The notes under the pieces are model-generated. The model saw only the letters and a program-made list of their open reading frames with translations, ran no database searches and was not told the origin of the DNA. DNA of 5,531 bases from Sulfurimonas sp. Lineage in GTDB: Bacteria; Campylobacterota; Campylobacteria; Campylobacterales; Sulfurimonadaceae. The position numbers were made by a program, and so were the translations under genes. Of this stretch, positions 4,644-5,531 are shown piece after piece. Numbering within the stretch: the first letter of the stretch is position 1; each line of letters opens with the position of its first letter. The stretch covers positions 1 to 5,531 of the forward strand of contig JAGGWE010000176.1 of the NCBI GenBank assembly GCA_021157665.1. Direction: 5' to 3'.

Positions 4644-5531
4644 TTAAGCCTGATTGGCTTCTATTTTCTTTTTTAATGCTGTAACAACATCATCTGCTAA
4701 ATCAGCGCCAACTGCAAAACCAAACTCTTGCACTTTTTCAACGATTTCATCATATGATTTCTTACCTAGGTTTTTAACATTTTTTAAGTCATTAGTACTC
4801 ATTAATGTAATTTCACCTATTAGTTTAATATTTGAGCGATCAAGACAGTTAAAACTTCTTGCACTTAAACCTAAACTATCGATATTTGTAGTTAATTTTT
4901 TCAAATCAGGAGATTCTTCAACTCTTTCAATAGTTGTTGGAGCTTTGATACTGATTTCTGAATTAAACACTGCTAATTGAGCATACATAACCTCTAAAGA
5001 GTTTCTAAATGCATCAATTGGTGAAATTTGTCCATCAGTTCTAATATTCATAACAACTCTTTCAAAATTAGGATTGTCTTCTACAAGAACATTCTCAATT
5101 TTATAAGTCGCAGAACGAACAGGAGTGAAATATGCATCAAGTGCGATATATCCATCTTCTAATTCATCATAAGTATCTTCACTAGCTACATAACCTATAC
5201 CTTGAGCCACCTTAACTGAAAAATTAAGAGTAGAATCTTCATTTAAAGTTGCAAGTGGAGCATCAAGAGTTACTACTTCTACTTCATCACTAGCTAAATC
5301 TTTACCTGTAATAACACAAGGACCTGTAAAACTGTAATTTACTTCAGCTTCAGTATCCTCACTATTAAGTTTAAAACGAATCTCTTTAAGATTTAAAATA
5401 AAATCTGAAATATCTTCAAGCATACCACGAACAGAGTCAAACTCGTGTTTAGCACCCTCGATTTTGATAGCGATTGGTGCATAACCAACTGAGCTACTTA
5501 GTAAAAAACGGCGAAGTGGATGAGCTAAAGA
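4644..5531 (-). CDS. rpoA: DNA-directed RNA polymerase subunit alpha (N-terminus cut by window edge)
   Basis: The alpha subunit dimerises to nucleate RNA polymerase assembly, and its C-terminal domain contacts promoter UP elements and activators. The frame stays open to position 5531, beyond the ATG at 5423, and reads SLAHPLRRFLLSS at its upstream end. This matches the conserved LRRxLLSS segment of the alpha N-terminal domain, so the ATG at 5423 is internal. The window holds 295 residues; with a family length near 330, about 35 are missing. The C-terminal domain is intact: LSARSFNCL (4868-4842 region) supplies the DNA-contact Arg and Asn equivalent to E. coli Arg265 and Asn268, and NLGKKSYDEI supplies the helix-hairpin-helix GKKS motif. 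A linker around TTIERVEESPDLKK joins the domains. The gene ends with TAA at 4646-4644, 14 bases before rplQ, consistent with the ribosomal alpha operon. Confidence 0.98.
   Translation of the reverse strand, partial: SLAHPLRRFLLSSSVGYAPIAIKIEGAKHEFDSVRGMLEDISDFILNLKEIRFKLNSEDTEAEVNYSFTGPCVITGKDLASDEVEVVTLDAPLATLNEDSTLNFSVKVAQGIGYVASEDTYDELEDGYIALDAYFTPVRSATYKIENVLVEDNPNFERVVMNIRTDGQISPIDAFRNSLEVMYAQLAVFNSEISIKAPTTIERVEESPDLKKLTTNIDSLGLSARSFNCLDRSNIKLIGEITLMSTNDLKNVKNLGKKSYDEIVEKVQEFGFAVGADLADDVVTALKKKIEANQA

Noticed and set aside
4654..4980. 108-residue open frame on the plus strand
   Set aside because: It lies wholly opposite the C-terminal part of rpoA, which is certain, and its Phe/Ser-rich sequence looks like an antisense shadow.
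5421..5423. ATG as the rpoA start
   Set aside because: The frame continues upstream to the window edge with LRRFLLSS, a conserved alpha-subunit motif, so this Met is internal.

Overview
The window is AT-rich, with every gene on the minus strand. Its proteins and gene order suggest a member of Campylobacterota (the former Epsilonproteobacteria), probably a Sulfurimonas- or Sulfurovum-like free-living species. The evidence is the NifU-domain protein / TPR-like protein / short MurE cluster (I recall the same order in Campylobacter jejuni), a 116-residue L17 directly after rpoA, and a TTTTTGCTATAAT-type promoter. The genus is an inference from style, not from a search.

Read in the direction of transcription (high to low coordinates), the window starts inside rpoA (RNA polymerase alpha, N-terminus outside the window). 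rplQ (ribosomal protein L17) follows 14 bases later as the end of the alpha-type ribosomal operon. A 162-base gap then holds two GC-richer palindromes that look like a REP/BIME-type pair. Next comes a divergent aldo/keto reductase whose canonical catalytic His is replaced by Glu. After an 83-base AT-rich gap comes a tight three-gene operon: a small NifU C-terminal-domain Fe-S scaffold, an uncharacterised TPR-like protein, and murE, which starts at TTG and overlaps the previous stop codon by four bases (TTGA). A 71-base gap carries a perfect AT-rich palindrome and a clear sigma70-type -10 element. It precedes a thioredoxin-like [2Fe-2S] ferredoxin and panD (aspartate 1-decarboxylase), whose C-terminus runs off the window.

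The functions are mostly housekeeping: transcription and translation (rpoA, rplQ), Fe-S cluster supply and electron transfer (NifU domain, ferredoxin), peptidoglycan precursor synthesis (murE) and the beta-alanine branch of pantothenate/CoA synthesis (panD). I see no tRNA, rRNA, CRISPR array, transposase or defence system. The items most worth a second look are the repeat pair after rplQ, the A8 run plus TTGA junction before murE, the altered active site of the aldo/keto reductase, and the palindrome covering the -35 region of the ferredoxin-panD promoter. I do not see a convincing undescribed system.
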